A stretch of DNA of 64,000 bases from Psychrobacillus sp. NEAU-3TGS (GCF_029955155.1 NZ_JAPNOZ010000012.1:310001-374000), one strand, 5' to 3'. Positions 18,515 through 27,892 are shown, counted from the stretch's first letter. Made by a program: numbers and translations. The notes: generated by a model from the sequence alone, not told the origin.

Positions 18515-19702
18515 CTAGTCCTTTCTTTTTACTACTACAGAATTATTCACTGTACCAGTTTTCAGAATTTTAACATCCACTTTAACATTCGCTGCCAAAT
18601 CAGTAAAATGCTGATTCCACTGTTTTTTCATCGTTTTCCATTCTTTCGGATTTGATCGATGAATAGCATTACCAAATCCAAAAATGTCTGTCTCATATTT
18701 TTCTTGGACGCTGATAATAGAATGGTTAATCGTCTCTTCCACTGCTTTTTCGTAAGCTTTTTCTAGTATTTTAATTGATTCAGGTTTAGTAAGATCGATT
18801 CGACATTCTACCGCACCTACATTTGCCTCTATATTAACTTGGAGATCCACTTCCGGACTTCCATTTTTAACAATACCTTTCACTTTTGTTTTGAAATGAA
18901 GAACCTCTATATCGGCTTTTCCACCTTCAGGGCATGAAACTGTCCCTACCGTATTTTTCACTTGATTTACGATGCCATTATAGCCTCTACTTTCATCTTC
19001 TGTTAACCAACCAACTAATTTATCTTCTTTAAACACCGCTAAATCATCAAGTTTAATACTTGTAGCTGGAGTGATTGTTTCCACATTTTGTTTGCTTGAT
19101 CCTATTTCTGAATTACCTGTCACTAGAATCCCCGTTAACACTGCTTCTTTTCCATCACTTCGCAGATCTGTTATGAGCTGATCTAATGTAACTCCTACTG
19201 TAGCTGCCCAGTTTTCTTCTGACACTTTAAGTGTGCTAAACATTTTATTGGCTGGTATGGTTTCTAACGGAGTTTGAACGTTCAAAATTTGTTCTGCTGT
19301 AGCGTCTCTAGCTACAGCAACGTAGAAATCCGATCGTAATTCCCAATCCCTTGATATCAAATCTAAAGGATCTCCAATTCCTTCTTTGGCTAATGATTCA
19401 CTTATTATAAGCATCCGAAGATGTCCAGGATATATTTTTCTAGACATGCCCTTTGTCATTTTTCTAATAGCTTCATACACTGTTTCTCCTCGCCCTTTAA
19501 TAAGGGTTACTGGAGTAGCTCCCGTACCACCTTTCATAGAGACTTCTGATGGTACTACGACTTGAGCTGAAACTAAGTATTCGTCATCTGATTTATCAAT
19601 TCCTATCGCCAGCGTTATACCTAGCTCGTTTAATTCCCTTCGATTCCAACAACCCGTAAGAAAGATGCTAAGAATCAGTAATATGAAGATGCCTTTTTTC
19701 AT
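18515..19702 (-). CDS. GerC-family germinant receptor lipoprotein
   Basis: C subunit of the second germinant receptor. The signal peptide ends in lipobox LTGC with Cys 18, followed by WNRRELNELGITLAIGID, the hallmark of GerC proteins. At 395 residues it has the normal length, and the C-terminal KEWKTMKKQWNQHFTDLAAN segment matches the family. It comes after gerA (24 bases) and before the D-subunit gene. It is only distantly related to the GerC at 2622-3746, so the two receptors are not recent duplicates. Confidence 0.93.
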   Translation of the reverse strand: MKKGIFILLILSIFLTGCWNRRELNELGITLAIGIDKSDDEYLVSAQVVVPSEVSMKGGTGATPVTLIKGRGETVYEAIRKMTKGMSRKIYPGHLRMLIISESLAKEGIGDPLDLISRDWELRSDFYVAVARDATAEQILNVQTPLETIPANKMFSTLKVSEENWAATVGVTLDQLITDLRSDGKEAVLTGILVTGNSEIGSSKQNVETITPATSIKLDDLAVFKEDKLVGWLTEDESRGYNGIVNQVKNTVGTVSCPEGGKADIEVLHFKTKVKGIVKNGSPEVDLQVNIEANVGAVECRIDLTKPESIKILEKAYEKAVEETINHSIISVQEKYETDIFGFGNAIHRSNPKEWKTMKKQWNQHFTDLAANVKVDVKILKTGTVNNSVVVKRKD

Positions 19703-19725
19703 TGACTAATCCTCCTAACTATCTT

Positions 19726-21330
19726 TCATTGGTCTTTTTCTGGCCCTGGCTTTGCAGAAGCTGGATTTTGCTGTTTCTTTATATTTTCTTGACTAATTAA
19801 AGGAGTCCGAGTAAACATTTTCCATATAGGTAAACGAATAAATGTATCCTTTTGACCGGAAATATTGAACGGTGCTATTGGGTACATGTATGGAATGCCG
19901 TACGAACGTAGACTACATAAATGCAAAATGAGCGCAATTAAACCAACTGTGATTCCAAATAATCCAAACGAAGCAGCGAGCCCCATAAATACAAAACGCA
20001 AAATTCTGACTGACATCGCCATGTCGTAAGTAGGGGAAACAAAACTAGCAATAGCTGTTATAGACACAACGATTACCATCGCAGCAGAAATCATACCTGC
20101 TTCTACTGCTGCCGTTCCAATTACAAACGCGCCTACAATTGACATGGCTGAACCGATAGCCCTTGGCATTCTTAAACCAGCTTCACGCAAAATTTCAAAG
20201 GTGATTTCCATTATAAGCGCTTCAATAAATGCTGGGAACGGGACACCCTCTCGTTGGGCGGCCAGGTTAATAAGGAGTGCAGTCGGTATCATTTCATGAT
20301 GAAAAGTAGTAGCCGCAATAAATAAAGCAGGAGCAAGTAATGCAATCCCAAACGAAAAAAATCGAAGGATTCGTACAAGACTAGTAAAGTCTGCTCGTTG
20401 ATAATAGTCTTCTGAAGATTGAAAGAATTCAACGAATAAGGCTGGAACTGTTAACACAAATGGTGTACCATCGACTATTATAGCTATTCTACCTTCCAAT
20501 ATGGCTGCAGCTACTACATCAGGCCGTTCCGAATTATAAACAGTTGGAAAAGTTGTCATTTGAGAATCTTGAATCAATTCCTCAATATTGCCACTTTCGA
20601 GTATTCCATCGATGTCAATGCGATCTAGTCGCAAACGAAGTTCTTCCACTATATCGTCATTTGCGATGCCTTTAATATACATTACCGCAATATTCGTTTT
20701 CGTTCGCTTTCCAATATCTCTGCTTTCCATCCAGAGATTCGGATCTTTTATTTTCCTTCGTATCAAAGCGGTATTTATACGCATATTTTCGGAGAATGCT
20801 TCCCTGGGACCTCTGATTACTGTCTGGGTCGTACTTTCTGTAACTCCACGTTCAGCCCAACGCTTATTACCAAGGGTCATTCCTTCTGAGTAACCATCGA
20901 TCAAAAGTATGACATTCCCTGATAATAGGGTAGTAAATAACATATCAAAATCGGTCACATCTCTTATTTCTCCTACGGTCAGTGCAAAATCTTTTATAGT
21001 GTCCAGAAGCTTAGGATTTGGAGTAAGCTCGCTCTCTAACTCCGTTTCTTTAATTTCTAGCATTAATGATTCCATTATGAATTTTTGAATAGAAGGAGCA
21101 TCGCTTAAGCCGTCCGTATACATTATTCCTGCTTTAAGGGTCCCTTTATTTCCGATTCGTATCTCTCGAATTACAATATCAGTACTTTCACCTAGCGTAG
21201 CTTTTACGATTTTGATATTAGCTTGAAGACTAGTTTTTAAAGTTTGTTTTTCCTTGTGCTCCTTTACTGGATTCTTGGAAGGAGTTGGAGGTTCTAGCTG
21301 ATTATTATTTTTCTCATAAAAAAATCCCAT
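19726..21330 (-). CDS. GerA-family germinant receptor A subunit
   Basis: A subunit of the second germinant receptor, 534 residues and intact. Residues 1-50 form a charged, proline-containing cytoplasmic tail. About 50-290 form the soluble germinant-sensing domain with IRRKIKDPNLWMESRDIGKRT and YIKGIAN. After that come about five membrane segments with the diagnostic REGVPFPAFIEALIMEITFE, and the C-terminal LRSYGIPYMYPIAPF motif. It is the first gene of the operon gerA-gerC-D-gerB-gerB on the minus strand. It also serves as the in-window reference for the broken gerA at the left end. Confidence 0.95.
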   Translation of the reverse strand: MGFFYEKNNNQLEPPTPSKNPVKEHKEKQTLKTSLQANIKIVKATLGESTDIVIREIRIGNKGTLKAGIMYTDGLSDAPSIQKFIMESLMLEIKETELESELTPNPKLLDTIKDFALTVGEIRDVTDFDMLFTTLLSGNVILLIDGYSEGMTLGNKRWAERGVTESTTQTVIRGPREAFSENMRINTALIRRKIKDPNLWMESRDIGKRTKTNIAVMYIKGIANDDIVEELRLRLDRIDIDGILESGNIEELIQDSQMTTFPTVYNSERPDVVAAAILEGRIAIIVDGTPFVLTVPALFVEFFQSSEDYYQRADFTSLVRILRFFSFGIALLAPALFIAATTFHHEMIPTALLINLAAQREGVPFPAFIEALIMEITFEILREAGLRMPRAIGSAMSIVGAFVIGTAAVEAGMISAAMVIVVSITAIASFVSPTYDMAMSVRILRFVFMGLAASFGLFGITVGLIALILHLCSLRSYGIPYMYPIAPFNISGQKDTFIRLPIWKMFTRTPLISQENIKKQQNPASAKPGPEKDQ

Positions 21331-21430
21331 AGTATCCCTCTTTTACTGTAAATAGTTATGTATGTAATATGTACCTATAAAGTTTATCCAATATTATGAG
21401 AAAATATCCTTTTCATTTTCATATAGAAAT

Positions 21431-21471
21431 AAAAAAAGTCGATATACCTATATAGGAATATCGACTTTTTT
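21431..21471. terminator. Rho-independent terminator after yitT-like gene
   Basis: AAAAAAGTCGATAT and ATATCGACTTTTTT arms around a 12-base loop, with T-runs on both strands. It separates the end of the YitT gene from the promoter of the germination operon, both on the minus strand. Confidence 0.88.
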
Positions 21472-21486
21472 AAAATAATAATTTAC

Positions 21487-22293
21487 TTAGTTTTTGGCAA
21501 ATTCACCCACGACTTCAACTGTCTCAAAAATATTAATAAATGCTTTTTCATCGTGCTTACGAACGATTTGCTTAATCTGCATTGTTTCATAACGAGTAAC
21601 AACCATCATTAAAATCTGCTTTTTTTCTAAAGTAAAACCACCATACCCATCTGTAATCGTCACCCCACGATAGATAGAGCTAAGTAGTTCTTTCCTTATT
21701 TTTTCTCCGGAAGTTGTAACGATTTGCATCGTCAGCTTCTCGTGATTCGTATAAATTGTATCCACCATTTTACCGGTCAAGTAAATAGATAACAATGTAT
21801 ATAATGCGATTTCCCAGTTAAATACTGCTCCTGAAATGAGTACGATGAGGCCATTCATACCTGTTAATAGTAAACCGACACGTATATTGCTTCTTCGGGA
21901 AATAATCATTGCAATAATATCCATTCCACCTGAAGTACCTGAATATTTTAGAATTATCCCAATCCCAATTCCGCCTATTATACCACCGAATATGGAAGAG
22001 AGTAATACATTATCGGTGATCGATTGAGCTGGTAGGAAGTATAAAAAAATGGATAAAGAGATTACACAAACGAGTGTATTCAACGTAATTTTTTTCCCAA
22101 GCTTGAAATAACCTAATACAAGTAAAGGTAAATTAAGAATGAAGTTCAGTAACCCAGTATCAAAGGGAGTGATTAATCCAAGTAAAATGGCTATCCCACT
22201 TACCCCACTACTTAGTATTTCATGAGGCACTAAAAAGAAATTAAATGCAAATGCGATAATTAGAGAGCCCACAATGACTATTAAATTTTTCAT
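21487..22293 (-). CDS. YitT family membrane protein (DUF161/DUF2179)
   Basis: Integral membrane protein of unknown function. An N-terminal half of about five helices contains SGVSGIAILLG and GTSGGMDIIAMIISRR, the hallmark of the YitT family. A C-terminal soluble DUF2179 domain (from about 200) has YRGVTITDGYGGFTLEKKQILMMVVTR. The start at 22293 is chosen for its GGAGGGG RBS; the frame extends 37 codons further but runs through a terminator-like hairpin (22321-22347), so that part is not coding. The length of 268 residues fits the family. It is a single gene between two terminators. Confidence 0.9.
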   Translation of the reverse strand: MKNLIVIVGSLIIAFAFNFFLVPHEILSSGVSGIAILLGLITPFDTGLLNFILNLPLLVLGYFKLGKKITLNTLVCVISLSIFLYFLPAQSITDNVLLSSIFGGIIGGIGIGIILKYSGTSGGMDIIAMIISRRSNIRVGLLLTGMNGLIVLISGAVFNWEIALYTLLSIYLTGKMVDTIYTNHEKLTMQIVTTSGEKIRKELLSSIYRGVTITDGYGGFTLEKKQILMMVVTRYETMQIKQIVRKHDEKAFINIFETVEVVGEFAKN

Positions 22294-22320
22294 TTTATTA
22301 TGTTCCCCTCCAAGTCGATG

Positions 22321-22347
22321 AAAAAAACTCGCCCAATTAGGACGAGT
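22321..22347 (-). terminator. Terminator-like hairpin upstream of the yitT-like gene
   Basis: On the minus strand ACTCGTCC pairs with GGGCGAGT (one G-T pair) around TAATT, then a run of seven T's. It probably ends the DUF4097 gene transcript, though it could attenuate the gene that follows. Confidence 0.65.
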
Positions 22348-22452
22348 CTTACTTGTAAATACAAGAGTATTCTCTTCTAAATGATATAACAATAAATTTA
22401 ACAAAGAAAACCATGCAAGTCAATTATTGTTGTTCTAAAGTAATTTATATTG

Positions 22453-23246
22453 CTATTTTACAGTTATCATACCGTTATCAGTTGTTAAATTGATCAAATT
22501 TTTCCCGTTACCAAACGTCGTTTGCTCTGCAGATTTACCAAAAATGCTTACTCTACCATTGTCTGTTTTAGCAAGTATCGTCGCATTAGTCGGCTCCAGA
22601 CCAGACTGAATGCTAATAAGACCATTATTCGTTTCTAACGTTATTTTTCGATCCAAGTTGTTTGTAATTAATGAAATTTGGCCATTATCTGTTTCTGCAT
22701 TGATAGTGCCTTCTACATTGTTAAGGGCAATTTTCCCATTATCGGTTTGAACCCGTACATTTTCGCTAGCAACATCTTGAAGATCTATTCTTCCGTTATC
22801 AGATTCCAGATTCACTTCTGAAACTTGCATATTTTTTATGATTATTTGTCCATTATCAATTTCTGTTTTAATTTCTTTATATTCCTTTTCAGGTACTTGA
22901 ATAGTAATTTTATTGTTTAATGAAGAAAATCCAATTTGGATAAACTGCCAGCCTTTTTCTTTTAATTCGACATTTAATGTATCACCGTTAACATCCGCAC
23001 TTAATGATAGTTCAATTTTTTCTTCATCTTACCTGAAAATGATACCATCGTTTTATTTTCTTTAGATGGTAATAATTCTACTGCTGCATTGTCTGCTAAA
23101 ACTTCAATCTTGGAAAAATCAGTTTCTTCTATGACAATTTCATCTGATTTTTTTACGAAAGTATCTGTGACATTTAAGATAATATTTATAGCTGCTCCAG
23201 CTAATAACACAAATATACCAATAATTGCAATCTTTTTTAAACTCAT
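22453..23246 (-). pseudogene. DUF4097-type putative adhesin with DNG repeats, frameshifted
   Basis: Membrane-anchored extracellular protein with one N-terminal helix (about 4-22) and a C-terminal beta-helix-like domain. The domain has about seven repeats of roughly 17 residues, each with the core (S/T)DNG(R/K/Q)I, such as ESDNGRIDL, QTDNGKIAL and ETDNGQISL. The frame breaks in the T6 run at 23016-23021 (plus strand). One more base gives KMKKKIELSLSADVNGDTLN and joins the two halves without any other stop. Members of this family often sit near PspC or anti-sigma genes and may sense envelope stress; the function is not established. The start could also be the ATG at 23261, which has an AAAGGA RBS. 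Confidence 0.78.
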
Positions 23247-23518
23247 TTTGTCAGCTCCCATTTCATATTTCCTTTATACATCTTATTATATAGTGTATGG
23301 AAAATATTCAAATGGTCTGGAGCAGTGACTTTCTCTAAGTCTTGAGGCGTATTACTACTACAAAGGATGTAAGAGCATTTTTTCTGTCAAAGTAACAGCG
23401 GTACCCTTCAAGCTCAAGGTTGGGCTATGTTTGTTACTGGTGAAATGAAAATTGTAAAACAATTAACGTTGCATAGGTTATTCCCTACATTAATGCGTCA
23501 TTCACCTTTCTGATTCCA

Positions 23519-24097
23519 TTATCCAATTTGTGTTTCTAGTAAATTAGTTTTTTCATTTAAGAGCTCGGTATATGTAGCTAGCTCCTCTTTGCTGGTTGTT
23601 TTTATGTATATAGGTTCTCCAAAAATAATTGTAGCCTTTTTCATTTTCCTTAACTCTTTTAATGTCCTAGGACCAACATATAATGCAGGAATGATTGGGG
23701 CCTTCGATAAATTACCAATTGTTACGGCACCTCTTTTTAAAGGTGCTCCTTCTGATGCTCTAGTGCCACTGGGGAATATGCCAACTACTTCACCAGATCT
23801 TAAAAGCTTTACTGGTTGCTTAATACTGCTAGGAGATGGGTTTTCCCTGTCGACAGGAAAAGCATTTATGCTTCGTAGAAACCGCCCAATCAGTTTGTTT
23901 TCAAAAAGCTCTTTCTTTGCCATAAAATGAATCGGCTCTGGTACACACATTCCTAATATGACAATTTCTAACCAGCCTCTATGCGTACAAGTGACGATAT
24001 ACCCGCCATCCTTTGGCAAAAAATGCTCGTTTTTCATTTCTACTTTTCCAAATGAACGTACCACCAGTTTTGCAACCGATAATGTAAAATTATACAT
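23519..24097 (-). CDS. PlsC-like lysophospholipid acyltransferase
   Basis: 1-acyl-sn-glycerol-3-phosphate acyltransferase family protein, acting at the cytoplasmic membrane in phospholipid synthesis or remodelling. The four acyltransferase blocks are recognisable but two are altered: block I is HRGWLE instead of HX4D, and block III is FPSGTR instead of FPEGTR. Block II is AFPVDRENPS and block IV PIIPALYVG. At 192 residues it is compact. The ATG at 24097 has an AAAGG RBS. It stands alone. The active-site changes (Asp to Glu, Glu to Ser) suggest a specialised acyltransferase or a different acceptor rather than the main PlsC. Confidence 0.82.
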   Translation of the reverse strand: MYNFTLSVAKLVVRSFGKVEMKNEHFLPKDGGYIVTCTHRGWLEIVILGMCVPEPIHFMAKKELFENKLIGRFLRSINAFPVDRENPSPSSIKQPVKLLRSGEVVGIFPSGTRASEGAPLKRGAVTIGNLSKAPIIPALYVGPRTLKELRKMKKATIIFGEPIYIKTTSKEELATYTELLNEKTNLLETQIG

Positions 24098-24162
24098 AGA
24101 CATCACCTTTTATTATCTAGTTTTAGTATCTAGTACTAATTATAGTGTGAAAGTAATAAAAA

Positions 24163-24187
24163 TACCAGACCTAGAAAAGGCCTGGTA
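24163..24187 (-). terminator. Terminator of the CynX-like transporter gene
   Basis: On the minus strand, TACCAGGCC and GGTCTGGTA arms (one mismatch) around TTTTCTA, then ATTTTTATT. It lies 18 bases past the transporter stop codon. Confidence 0.75.
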
Positions 24188-24204
24188 TAGTTATTTACTT
24201 CAAC

Positions 24205-25449
24205 TTATTGAGCAGAACCTATATATCGATCTTTTGCAGCCGCAAGGCCAAAGAAAAAGAGCAGTAGAGAAGCTCCAACCAATAACAAAAGTGGAGTAGT
24301 CCAGCTATTCGTAATGTCATGTAGAAAACCGAACAGCGTTGGTCCAATAGCAGCAAGAAAATAACCGACCGATTGCGCCATACCGGACAATTCTGCAGCT
24401 TCATGTGGGTTCTTAGTACGTAAGCCGAAAAACATCATGGCTAAACCAAAAGCAAATCCTCCGCCGATTCCTAAAAGAATTATCCATAAAACAATCAAAT
24501 TCAGGCTCCCATAAAGTAATCCAAGTGTGCCACTTAACAGTAAAATTGTCATCAAGACAACTAATGAACGTTGACTTGATATACGATCAGCGATAACCGG
24601 AATAATAAAGGTAAACGGAAGTAAAGCTAACTGCATAGTCGAAAGTAACCAGCCAGATTGATCCGAACTTATCCCTTGTTCTTTTAGAATTTCAGGTAGC
24701 CATGCGATCAGTACATAAAATATCAGAGATTGTAGACCCATAAACAACGTTACCTGCCATGCTAGTATCGAACCCCATAAATTAACATTCTTGGTAGCAG
24801 TTTGAGTATGAGCAACTGATCTTTGAACATGGCGATGCTTCATTTGCGGTAACCAAAACAATATGGATACGAAGCTTAAAATCCCCCAAACCCCTAAGGC
24901 TCCCTGCCATCCGAATCCTAAGCCAAGTGCAATTGGAACACTAATACCAGAAGCGATTGCCCCACATAAGTTCATCGAAATTGAATAAACACCTGTCATC
25001 ATACCCATTCGTTTCGGAAATTCTCGCTTTATAAGGCTCGGTAGTAGTACATTACAAATAGAAATGGCGAATCCGAGTATAGCGGTTCCAATATATATAT
25101 TAGCCATCCCTGATAAAGAACGTAAAATAATACCGATAGTGAGGAAGATGACAGAAATCAGAATGATTAGTTCAACCCCGAATTTACGACCTAATTTAGG
25201 TACAAAAGGCGAAAAAAATGCAAAAGCGAGTAATGGTAATGTGGTAATCATTCCAGCTACTGTATTCGATAAATGCATATTATCTCTTATGAGACCTACT
25301 AGAGGACCGACCGAGGTTAAAGGTGCTCGTAGGTTAGCTGCAATAAAAATAATTCCTAAAATAATTAGCAAAAGGGCTGATTGTTTTCTAATTATAGAAG
25401 GAGACTTTGTATCTTGATCTTGACTAAATTGATTGTGTAAACTCATCAT
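24205..25449 (-). CDS. CynX/NimT-type MFS transporter
   Basis: Twelve-helix major facilitator of the cyanate/nitroimidazole (CynX/NimT) group, similar to YycB of B. subtilis. The N-terminal helix carries the group signature FIAANLRAPLTSVGPLVG, followed by a shortened motif A at the 2-3 loop (PKLGRKFG). The two halves of six helices are split by a hydrophilic loop at about 205-225. The start has a GGAGGAAGC RBS with two consecutive ATGs. The transported compound is unknown. An XRE-cupin regulator lies upstream on the same strand, beyond a strong terminator, and might control it. Confidence 0.88.
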   Translation of the reverse strand: MMSLHNQFSQDQDTKSPSIIRKQSALLLIILGIIFIAANLRAPLTSVGPLVGLIRDNMHLSNTVAGMITTLPLLAFAFFSPFVPKLGRKFGVELIILISVIFLTIGIILRSLSGMANIYIGTAILGFAISICNVLLPSLIKREFPKRMGMMTGVYSISMNLCGAIASGISVPIALGLGFGWQGALGVWGILSFVSILFWLPQMKHRHVQRSVAHTQTATKNVNLWGSILAWQVTLFMGLQSLIFYVLIAWLPEILKEQGISSDQSGWLLSTMQLALLPFTFIIPVIADRISSQRSLVVLMTILLLSGTLGLLYGSLNLIVLWIILLGIGGGFAFGLAMMFFGLRTKNPHEAAELSGMAQSVGYFLAAIGPTLFGFLHDITNSWTTPLLLLVGASLLLFFFGLAAAKDRYIGSAQ

Positions 25450-25645
25450 GCTTCCTCCTTCAAATACATCTAATCAGCTGATTCATTGATTAGTGTAAAC
25501 TTCTTTTGAAATTTCCTCTTATACTGTAGAATTATATTTTTTCATCTACATATATTATACTATATCTTTTATTCATTATTGTAAACTATAATAAACCTAA
25601 TTTATGAGATTTATTCTACTCAACTTTTCAAAAGAATAATAGTTT

Positions 25646-25700
25646 ACACAAAATAACCCTTAATCATCACTCATAAAGATGATTAAGGGTTATTTTGTGT
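25646..25700. terminator. Very long perfect hairpin, bidirectional terminator
   Basis: Two perfectly complementary 23-base arms (25646-25668 and 25678-25700) around a 9-base loop; the core is AACCCTTAATCATC. The AAAATAA/TTATTTT flanks give T-rich tails on both strands. It ends the XRE-cupin transcript 20 bases after its stop. Confidence 0.88.
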
Positions 25701-25720
25701 ATTTAGCGGGTGATACGAAG

Positions 25721-26284
25721 TTAAATCCCATACTTCAACACAATATGTAGAACGACCACATCATTAGAATTGTTTGTATAGGAATGTATACTATCTGCGC
25801 GAAAACTAATAGAATCATACTCATTCAATTCATAGGATTCCTCATTCACGCTAATTGTAATTTTTCCCGACATCACTGTAACAATTTCAGTCGTATTCTG
25901 GTGGTGTTTTTCTGGATGGTAGGTGCTGTTCGGTTGTAAGTAAGTACGACACATCTCAATTTCATTACTGGCATTTTGAAAGATAGGCTCCATTATCCAA
26001 GTTTTCAAATCCCCAGCGATCCTCAGCCCTTGACCTGCCCTGGATACATTGACATTGCTTTCTCTTGCAAACAATGCCATAAGAGGTATCGACAAACCTT
26101 TTGAAATTTTCCACAACATACCAAGTGTTGGATTTGTTTCCCCACGTTCGATATTTCCAAGGGTTAATTTGCTCACGCCTGTTAATTCCGATAAATCTTC
26201 GAGGCTCAATTGCTTTTCTTTACGAATTTTTTTTAGAGCATTCCCAACTTGTAAGACAACTTGCTTTGGATCTTCTGCCTCCAC
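25721..26284 (-). CDS. XRE-type HTH regulator with C-terminal cupin domain
   Basis: Cytoplasmic transcription regulator. An N-terminal XRE helix-turn-helix (about 10-68; SLEDLSELTGVSKLTLGNIERGETNPT) is joined to a C-terminal cupin (about 105-185; HPEKHHQNTTEIVTVMSGKI and ADSIHSYTN), which presumably binds a small ligand or metal. The 187-residue size is typical of this class (PuuR/SinR-cupin type). The start is GTG with a strong GGGGGG RBS. Such regulators often control a neighbouring transporter, here possibly the CynX-like MFS gene downstream. Confidence 0.9.
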   Translation of the reverse strand: MEAEDPKQVVLQVGNALKKIRKEKQLSLEDLSELTGVSKLTLGNIERGETNPTLGMLWKISKGLSIPLMALFARESNVNVSRAGQGLRIAGDLKTWIMEPIFQNASNEIEMCRTYLQPNSTYHPEKHHQNTTEIVTVMSGKITISVNEESYELNEYDSISFRADSIHSYTNNSNDVVVLHIVLKYGI

Positions 26285-26398
26285 TTTTATCCCCCCTTAT
26301 GATAATTACGAATCGTTTAGTTTAATACCTAATGAAAATTATACGGATTGAAAGATAGAAATGCCAGCCCCAAAAAGGACTGGCAGGGATAACGGATA

Positions 26399-26717
26399 TT
26401 TATCCCGCATTAACGTGCAGCAAGACTCCCCCTTCTAGATGTAAGAAAAGCGAAAAGAAAAGTGGGAGATCAACTGCTTGCATGCGCCCGATGAAATGAT
26501 CCCAGACTAAGTACGCAACATCGTGTTGCTCCTGCGCAAAGCTCGTCGCAAAATAAAAGAGCGTTTGCAACGTCTGTGTGACCCACATCGTGTGGGACAC
26601 AACTAACAATCAGTGGGGGATGACGGGGGACTAAAAGCGCGACGTCCATGTCGCAACGTCCCCACTAGCACGTCCTGTGCGTCGAAAAACCCCCACTGAT
26701 AGAAGTTTCACTTTATA
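26399..26717 (-). repeat. Structured intergenic repeat, enlarged copy C
   Basis: On the minus strand this begins TATAAAGTGAAACTTC and ends GTTAATGCGGGATAAA, the same ends as the copies at 28143-28298 and 48301-48457. It keeps the first stem (ATCAGTGGGGG / CCCCCACTGAT), the TGTTAGTT linker, the CAGTTGATCTCCCACTT segment and the conserved loop CTTTTCGCTTTTCTT. It is twice as long because two insertions add several small hairpins, for example CCCACA-CGA-TGTGGG, GCAACA-CGA-TGTTGC and GCGAC-ATGGAC-GTCGC. The only ORF inside (26400-26609) follows these repeats and is not credible. A 9-bp inverted repeat AGAAGTTTC overlaps its end (26701-26730). Confidence 0.8.
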
Positions 26718-26862
26718 CCAAGAAACTTCTCTACTAGTAACCCATTTCCAATCAACAGCAATAATGCACACGGAGTGGCTATAAATCTCTGTAGAATCTC
26801 GATACTAATGATTAGCCTCGATAAAATAGACTGCTCACAATTGGATAAAGTAAGCAGTCTGT

Positions 26863-27358
26863 TCATTTGTTATACCATTTCGGAACAAGTAACCTAAAAT
26901 CTTCGAACTGATCTAATGTAAAACGAGTGTACTTTTGAAACTTATCTCTTTGTTTCGTTGCAACTTCATGACCCCATACTTCAGCAGAAACAATATGAAT
27001 CGCTGCATACAAACGATGTAGTTTCCAAAAAGAAAGAGGAATTGGTTGATGGTCATGATAACCGTCTAATACCCCTTTGGAATAGGCTGTACTAATAGGC
27101 ACATTAAAGTATTCCATTTTGTAAAACTCATTAATTGGATCTGCATAGGTAATTTTTTGCATATCAATCAAACCAGTAAATCGGTCTTCTTCTACTAATA
27201 TATTCCCTGGGTGAAAATCATAATGCTGAACGCAGCTAGGTTGAAATGCGAAGTAAATAGGTATGGTCAACGCACCATTTCTCATCATCTGAAAACCCTT
27301 CTTCGATGAATTGCAAAATAGTACACTTATTTAAAAATGGTATATTCGGCTTTTCCAT
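26863..27358 (-). pseudogene. Aminoglycoside phosphotransferase-like gene with internal deletion
   Basis: Remnant of a kinase-like phosphotransferase. The N-terminal piece (MEKPNIPFLNKCTILQF..., about 40 residues, RBS GGGGGAG before the ATG at 27358) runs into a stop at 27236-27238. The C-terminal piece, in another frame, has the catalytic QHYDFHPGNIL and the metal-binding LIDMQKITYADP. The middle of the kinase fold, roughly 80-100 residues, is missing at the junction (about 27236-27245). This is therefore a true deletion and not a single-base error. It is unrelated in sequence to the intact kinase at 12854-13774. Confidence 0.75.
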
Positions 27359-27517
27359 TAGTCTCCCCCTATTTCTTTTACTATAAAGTTGTAGAATATC
27401 TAATAACAAGAATTTCACTTTACATTATTTCCAGACATTTCACAATGTATTTTTTCCATACAAAAAAGCCGACCCGTTATTCAAAGAAATAACAGATTGA
27501 CCTTCTAAGCTATTTTT

Positions 27518-27892
27518 TTAACGAGCTGATCGAACGTTCTGTAGTACATTGATAGCGAGCATTATCACACTAAAGACTACAAGCACTCCACCGATTGCTG
27601 TAAATACAGTTGCTATTGCTGCTCCGTTTAAAATGAGGACGGTAAGTGCAATCATCATTAATGGAAGGCCGATATTGGCACTCCAAAAATGAAGCCCGGC
27701 ATATACGTTGCTACTTGTACTTGGAAATAAATAATAAACAAACCCAGCAAATGCGAAAGATGCCCAACCAATCAGATTGACATGTACATGCACACCTTTC
27801 AACGCATAATCGTGCGCCATCGACATGTACAGACCTAACAGAACCCCAATCACAAAATAAACAACCGAAATTTTGATAAAGCGGATAGCCAT
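27518..27892 (-). CDS. Four-helix membrane protein related to heme-copper oxidase subunit I
   Basis: A 124-residue protein with four membrane helices. GVHVHVNLIGWASFAFAGFVYYLFP and GLHFWSANIGLPLMM resemble segments of cytochrome c oxidase/NO reductase subunit I, with conserved histidines, but the protein is far too short for a full oxidase. Such short homologues are common in Bacillales, usually annotated as cytochrome c oxidase-like, with no proven function. The ATG at 27892 has an AAGGGG RBS; the frame runs 38 codons further upstream without an RBS. Confidence 0.75.
   Translation of the reverse strand: MAIRFIKISVVYFVIGVLLGLYMSMAHDYALKGVHVHVNLIGWASFAFAGFVYYLFPSTSSNVYAGLHFWSANIGLPLMMIALTVLILNGAAIATVFTAIGGVLVVFSVIMLAINVLQNVRSAR

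Noticed and set aside
25721-26284. Antitoxin of a toxin-antitoxin pair
   Set aside because: The XRE protein has a cupin domain and no small toxin gene lies next to it.
26400-26609. 69-codon ORF on the minus strand
   Set aside because: It lies inside the enlarged structured repeat, follows its hairpins and has no RBS or protein-like composition.
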